NCBI GenBank assembly: GCA_036897625.1
Contig: JAYMTA010001429.1
Span: 1-20,079 of the forward strand
Length of the DNA stretch: 20,079 nucleotides
Direction of reading: 5' to 3'
Origin: Pelargonium cotyledonis
Lineage: Eukaryota > Streptophyta > Magnoliopsida > Geraniales > Geraniaceae
Part shown: positions 17,691 through 20,079 of the stretch, piece after piece
Position numbering within the stretch: position 1 is the stretch's first letter
How the letters are laid out: every line of letters starts with the position of its first letter
Program-made: the position numbers and the translations under genes
The notes under the pieces: generated by a model
Database searches by the model: none
What the model was told of the DNA's origin: nothing
Seen by the model: only the letters and a program-made list of their open reading frames with translations

Positions 17691-18690
17691 CTTTCAAAGA
17701 ATTGTGCCACAAATTGCTCTTTTTTTGTAATTGGGTTGTTTTGAGGGTGAAATGACAAAACTATCCTCTATATTCTTTTAGCATTTTTTTAACCCAAAAA
17801 AATAATATTTTATTAGTTCAAATTGGAAGATAACAAAAAGACCGAAAACCTAACTAACTCATGGGCCGCTCGGTTCCCAGAATAATTCAGAGATAGAAAA
17901 CTGACATTAGCCACAATGGCTAAAACATCAAGATTAATCAAACCAAACGCACTAGATATTTTTTTTAGTATTTAATTTGTGAAAAGTATTAAGAGTTTGA
18001 ATATTCTCAAGAGTTTAATAAATTTGAAAATTATTATTGCAAATAAATTGAAAATTAATGTGTATGAATATATATTTCAAATTGAAATAATTAGCATTTT
18101 GATTCTTTTTATCAAAAATGAAGGGAAACAACTTTTTTTTTTTTTTTTTTGAGGCAATTAAGGGAACAACTATTAGATAGGGTTAATATTAATTTTAGAT
18201 AAGACTAAGATATTTTGATCATAAATAATCTTAATTAGATTTTAGACCGGACTCAAATATTTTGTGATTAATAGAGAACTTTTTTAAGAGTTATTTATAA
18301 CTCATTGTAACGACTTGACTATTGATTGTTTGACACTTAAACTATGTACGTAGTACATGTTTTAAAAAAATATTCATTGAAATGTGAATTTACATTTCGT
18401 TTTAACAAAATGTAGTGCAAAATCGATTTATTTTAAATATTATGATATACGATCTAAATGTTGAATTTTATAGTTTTTGTGATAACTTTTTGTAAAAGTA
18501 TTAGTGCTTAATCTTGGTAACATAAAAAGGTAGAGCTTTCTTAATATATTTAGTGTGATCCCTCTTTCTTTTTACCAATAATTTAACAATGAAAGATTTT
18601 TTTCTACAGCTCGTTAAGAATAATAAGCTATGAAAAGTTTTGTTCTTCAACGAATTAGTTGAAAATTTTATCTGTTTGATCTAATATAGA

Positions 18691-19455
18691 ATCGATGAAC
18701 AACCAATTAGTTACAAATCTATTTCTCACTCAATCTTTCTTCACTCTTATCCATTTTTCACACATACAATGATCATCTTATCATTGCTCATATGTTCCAT
18801 TATCCCACAAAGGGTCTTGGTTTTCTCCTATGAATTTGTGATTTTTTGAAACAAAAGAATCACTTTTTCCCTTTCTTAACTCATTGCAGGATCAATGTAG
18901 GTGCTTTGTGCATGATTCAGGGTCTACAACAATATGACATGTGATATATGTCTAAGACATCATGTTTGATCCATGCATGGTTGAATGAAGTTTTATATGT
19001 TCCTGAAGCTCGGGGTTCGGTGCTATATTAGAGTCACATTTTTTGCAAGTGGATGATCATAATGCCTTAAGTTTGGTTATTTCAAATACTTAGCCTTAGC
19101 AGCTCAGTTTGGTACAGAAGAGTTTTCGTTTAATAGGAGATTTGTGAATCATATGACTCATGTTTTTGCTATGTGTCAGATTCTCTATTAGGCCCAGTGA
19201 GTTGGATAGATTTTTGCTTCATCCCCAATATTGAATATCTTGTTTTGACTTGCACGTCAATCTATCGATGAACACACAACTAATTACAAAACTACTACTC
19301 ACTCAATTTTTCTCACTTCTCACCATTCTCTCACACAAACAAAAACTTATCCATTTTTTCATCCATACAATAACCTACTCATCATTGCTTCAACATGTCC
19401 CATTGTCCCACAAAAGGTCTTGGTTTTTTCTCCTATTATATGAGTAGTGATCTTT
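18691..19455 (+). repeat. Pair of diverged direct repeats of about 150-190 bp
   Basis: Copy 1 (18691-18845) and copy 2 (19264-19455) both open with ATCGATGAACA and contain ACTCACTCAAT, TTATCCATTTTT, ATACAAT, CATCATTGCT or TATCATTGCT, and CCCACAAARGGTCTTGGTTT followed by CTCCTAT. About 420 bp of unrelated DNA separates them. They might be the ends of an old inserted element, but no terminal TG..CA or target duplication is evident. Confidence 0.6.
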
Positions 19456-19465
19456 TTGCTACAAT

Positions 19466-19486
19466 AACAAACAAACAAACAAACAA
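19466..19486 (+). repeat. (AAAC)n microsatellite
   Basis: Five consecutive AACA-type tetranucleotide units in otherwise AT-rich intergenic DNA. Confidence 0.8.
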
Positions 19487-19589
19487 GATCAATCATGCAT
19501 AAAGCTCTAACCAAAGTAGGGTACATCCCAAGTTCTTGTCCAATCAATCACAATAAAGAATAATTGACACTCAATGTATTAGAGATGGG

Positions 19590-20079
19590 ATAACCATTTT
19601 TTTGGTACCCAGACTTTTAAAAAATACCCAATTTAGTACATAAACTTCTATTTCTTCCAATTTAGTACCCAGACCCCAGACTTCTATTTCACATCCAATT
19701 AGGTGCCTGAACTTTTATGTTATACCCAATTTGATGTCTGTCATTACCTCCCATCAAATTGGCTGTTAAGTGGCGCTGACGTGGATATATTTAGCCATGT
19801 TGGAAAAAAATCTTTGATGTGGATGTTAACGTGGCGATGATGTGTACCATTCATTGTAGATGTGTATTTTTTTGGCTTGATGAGTTGAATATTTTTTATT
19901 AGTTACAACTTAAAAGCAAAAAAAAAATTATCTCAAAAACAAAAAATGAAATAAAAAAGAAAAAGAAAAAACTCAGCTCCTCTGATGGGGCTTGAAGGAC
20001 GTTTCGCCAGAGATGAAGAAGAGATAGAGGAGCTCGCCGTCGCCGTTTTGCCGGAAAAGATCTGCCAATGTTGTCGGAG
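19590..20079. mobile_element. Dispersed-repeat-like block running off the right edge
   Basis: The block starts with repeated phrases of the type GTACCCAGACTT / CCAATTTAGTACCCAGA / CCAATTAGGTGCCTGAACTT, and then GTGGCGCTGACGTGG and GTTAACGTGGCGATG. This phrase set is common in plant interspersed repeats. It ends in a GC-richer stretch (GAGCTCGCCGTCGCCGTTTT) unlike the intergenic DNA before it. The class cannot be fixed because the element continues outside the window; no ORF is evident. Confidence 0.45.

Larger units (their letters stand above)
17700..19560. other. AT-rich intergenic DNA, no gene recognised
   Basis: Very AT-rich, with a poly-T run near 18131-18150, no long ORF on either strand and no tRNA-like structure seen. 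It contains the direct repeat described separately, and a short frame near 18980-19030 reading LNEVLYVPEARGSVLY, reminiscent of the LxxVLYVPxLRxNLLS stretch in Copia polyproteins but stopped on both sides; it could be a decayed retrotransposon scrap or chance. Confidence 0.5.

Overview
The window is nuclear DNA from a flowering plant, most likely a eudicot. It is AT-rich and intron-rich. The introns have GT..AG borders, and the protein families are plant ones: a class III secretory peroxidase, a plant NAC-alpha subunit and an RPM1-interacting-protein-13-like protein. A CACTA-type transposon end and several MITE-like inverted repeats are also present. I cannot name the species.

Layout, left to right. 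(a) 1-1006 is the 3' part of a CACTA transposon: the C-terminal exons of an element protein, a three-copy GC-rich subterminal array and the terminal TTTCTTGTAGTG. (b) 2022-3996 (+) is a three-exon gene for a 186-aa RIN13-like Cys-rich protein, with two MSA-type (AACGG) motifs and a hairpin just upstream. (c) 4987-7230 (+) is a four-exon gene for a 216-aa nascent-polypeptide-associated complex alpha subunit. Its promoter carries four TGGGCY-type site II motifs and a telo-box-like motif. (d) 7772-9882 (-) is a four-exon gene for a complete 329-aa class III peroxidase, convergent with NAC-alpha. A decayed copy of its own last-exon 3' end lies just past its stop codon. (e) 11754-16309 (-), with an untranslated first exon near 17.6-17.7 kb, is a five-exon gene of unknown function whose C-terminus holds six DDVMSRYxILKSR-type repeats. 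It is broken by two apparent 1-base deletions and one nonsense codon, although its exon structure is still fully readable. (f) 17.7-20.1 kb is AT-rich intergenic DNA with a diverged direct repeat and, at the right edge, a dispersed-repeat-like block.

The genes do not form a pathway; they are ordinary neighbours (translation/co-translational folding, cell-wall/apoplast oxidation, a possible immune-related factor, an unknown). What is unusual is how often short-range tandem duplication has hit these loci. RIN13-like intron 1, NAC-alpha intron 2, peroxidase introns, the peroxidase 3' flank, and the coding exon 5, intron 2 and 5'-UTR intron of the broken gene all contain diverged local tandem copies. 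In three cases the copies include a splice site or a start-codon region. No unknown multi-gene system was found.
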